From Pseudomonadota bacterium (GTDB lineage: Bacteria > Pseudomonadota > Alphaproteobacteria > Rhizobiales > Rhizobiaceae): a stretch of 7,190 nucleotides of DNA. Location: contig JAEWFU010000077.1 in assembly GCA_023388675.1 (NCBI GenBank), positions 1-7,190 on the forward strand. The letters are read 5' to 3'. Below, piece after piece: positions 6,737 to 7,190 of this stretch. The position numbers and the translations under genes were made by a program. How positions within the stretch are numbered: position 1 is the first letter of the stretch; every line of letters begins with the position of its first letter. Under the pieces are notes generated by a model. The model was not told the origin of the DNA, did no database searches, and worked only from the letters and a program-made list of their open reading frames with translations.

Positions 6737-6819
6737 CGACGTCATCCTCGGGCTTGTCCCGAGGATCTACTGCTCTGACGGGTTGGCAGATCCTCGGGAC
6801 AAGCCCGAGGATGACGTCG
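6737..6819. repeat. Nested inverted repeat of a CCTCGGG-type dispersed palindrome
   Basis: Two 32-bp arms (6737-6768 and 6788-6819) are perfect reverse complements around a 19-bp spacer. Each arm is itself a hairpin: ATCCTCGGG, a 5-nt loop, CCCGAGGAT (stems 6744-6752/6758-6766 and 6790-6798/6804-6812). The unit resembles short palindromes I know as abundant between genes in many alphaproteobacteria. Placed about 30 bp after the autotransporter stop, it may help end or protect that transcript, although no T-run follows in either direction. No transposase or target duplication is visible. Confidence 0.9.
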
Positions 6820-6850
6820 TCGATATGAATCCGCCAACGCGCAACACGCT

Positions 6851-7190
6851 TTAGAACCTTTTGGCGAGTTCCAGGCCGAAAGCGTGGTCCTGGCCGTCGT
6901 TTCCGAACGCGGTGCGGTAGTCGAAGCCCAGGGTCCAGGCTTGGGGAAGCTCCGCATCGAGCGACAGCCCCAGGGTCACGTAGCTCCGGTTGGACGCTTC
7001 GATGTCGAGCCAGTAAGGCAATCGATCCATGTCTATGTAGCCCAGGTGGATCCGGCTCGATCCCGCAAAGTCGTGCGTATATTCGACGCGCGCGCCCGGT
7101 GTCAGCGAGCCCCAGCTCGTCTTGAAGGCGTACTGCGCGCGCAAACCGATGACGCCGGACACCGTGTCGATGCTCTGCTCTCCGTAGCGC
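6851..7190 (-). CDS. Autotransporter beta-barrel domain protein, C-terminal 112 residues
   Basis: An open frame enters from the right edge and ends at TAA 6853-6851. The visible 112 residues show alternating polar and hydrophobic positions in strand-length segments rich in Tyr, Gly and Arg (for example S-L-T-P-G-A-R-V-E-Y-T-H-D-F and G-F-D-Y-R-T-A-F-G-N), and end A-K-R-F. A C-terminal Phe on a last beta-strand is the usual signal for BAM-dependent insertion of outer-membrane proteins. The pattern fits the PF03797 autotransporter domain (type Va secretion); that domain is about 250-280 residues, so less than half is visible and the passenger lies outside. A GTG at 7162 could be misread as a start, but the frame continues upstream with R-Y-G-E-Q-S-I-D, typical of this domain's interior. 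It points the same way as the sugar operon but is separated by 543 bp and is not part of it. Confidence 0.82.
   Translation of the reverse strand, partial: RYGEQSIDTVSGVIGLRAQYAFKTSWGSLTPGARVEYTHDFAGSSRIHLGYIDMDRLPYWLDIEASNRSYVTLGLSLDAELPQAWTLGFDYRTAFGNDGQDHAFGLELAKRF

Noticed and set aside
6737..6819. Possible CRISPR repeats or tRNA-like folding
   Set aside because: There are only two copies and they are inverted rather than direct, with no spacer series. The fold is simple stem-loops without tRNA arms.

Overview
The window reads as a high-GC alphaproteobacterial chromosome or megaplasmid segment, most likely from the Rhizobiales. The reasons are the overall GC-rich codon use, a CUT2-type sugar ABC transporter with two separate permeases, a LacI regulator and a Gfo/Idh/MocA dehydrogenase in one operon, and a CCTCGGG-type dispersed palindrome of the kind common between alphaproteobacterial genes. 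The genus is not determined by anything I can see.

Nearly all of the window (positions 1 to about 6366) is one minus-strand carbohydrate uptake and catabolism operon. In order of transcription it holds a periplasmic sugar-binding protein (5285-6307), a double-domain ATPase (3717-5219), two different inner-membrane permeases (2734-3717 and 1742-2737), a LacI-family repressor (726-1745) and the first 233 residues of a Gfo/Idh/MocA NAD(P)-dependent oxidoreductase that runs off the left edge. The ATPase, both permeases and the repressor overlap end to start (TGATG once, ATGA twice), so they are translationally coupled. A GC-only hairpin lies between the binding-protein gene and the ATPase gene.

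The control region is readable. A sigma-70-like promoter (TTGAAA, 16 bp, TACAAT) sits just upstream of the binding-protein gene. A perfect 14-bp palindrome with a central CG covers its -35 box, and an imperfect copy 21 bp away covers its -10 box. This is a repressor layout fitting the LacI protein encoded in the same operon, so substrate-released repression with negative autoregulation is the simplest model. The substrate is not identifiable from sequence alone; the gene order resembles the E. coli galactofuranose set ytfQ-ytfR-ytfT-yjfF, but that is only a layout match.

The 543-bp gap at 6308-6850 is not empty. Besides the promoter and operators it holds, on the opposite strand, the last ~55 codons of a membrane PQQ-dependent (glucose-type) dehydrogenase with no body or start: a decayed 3' end whose missing part would lie exactly where the operon now starts. 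This suggests the operon arrived by replacement or insertion at this point. Next come about 110 bp (6625-6736) in which I recognise nothing, then an 83-bp nested inverted repeat (6737-6819). At the right edge is the C-terminal part of an autotransporter beta-barrel domain (6851-7190, minus strand), whose passenger lies outside the window.

No tRNA, rRNA, CRISPR array, transposase or phage gene was seen. The content is mostly an ordinary transport operon; the more noteworthy points are the operator pair, the quinoprotein remnant at the operon boundary, the nested palindrome and the one-sided decay of the ATPase's second catalytic site.
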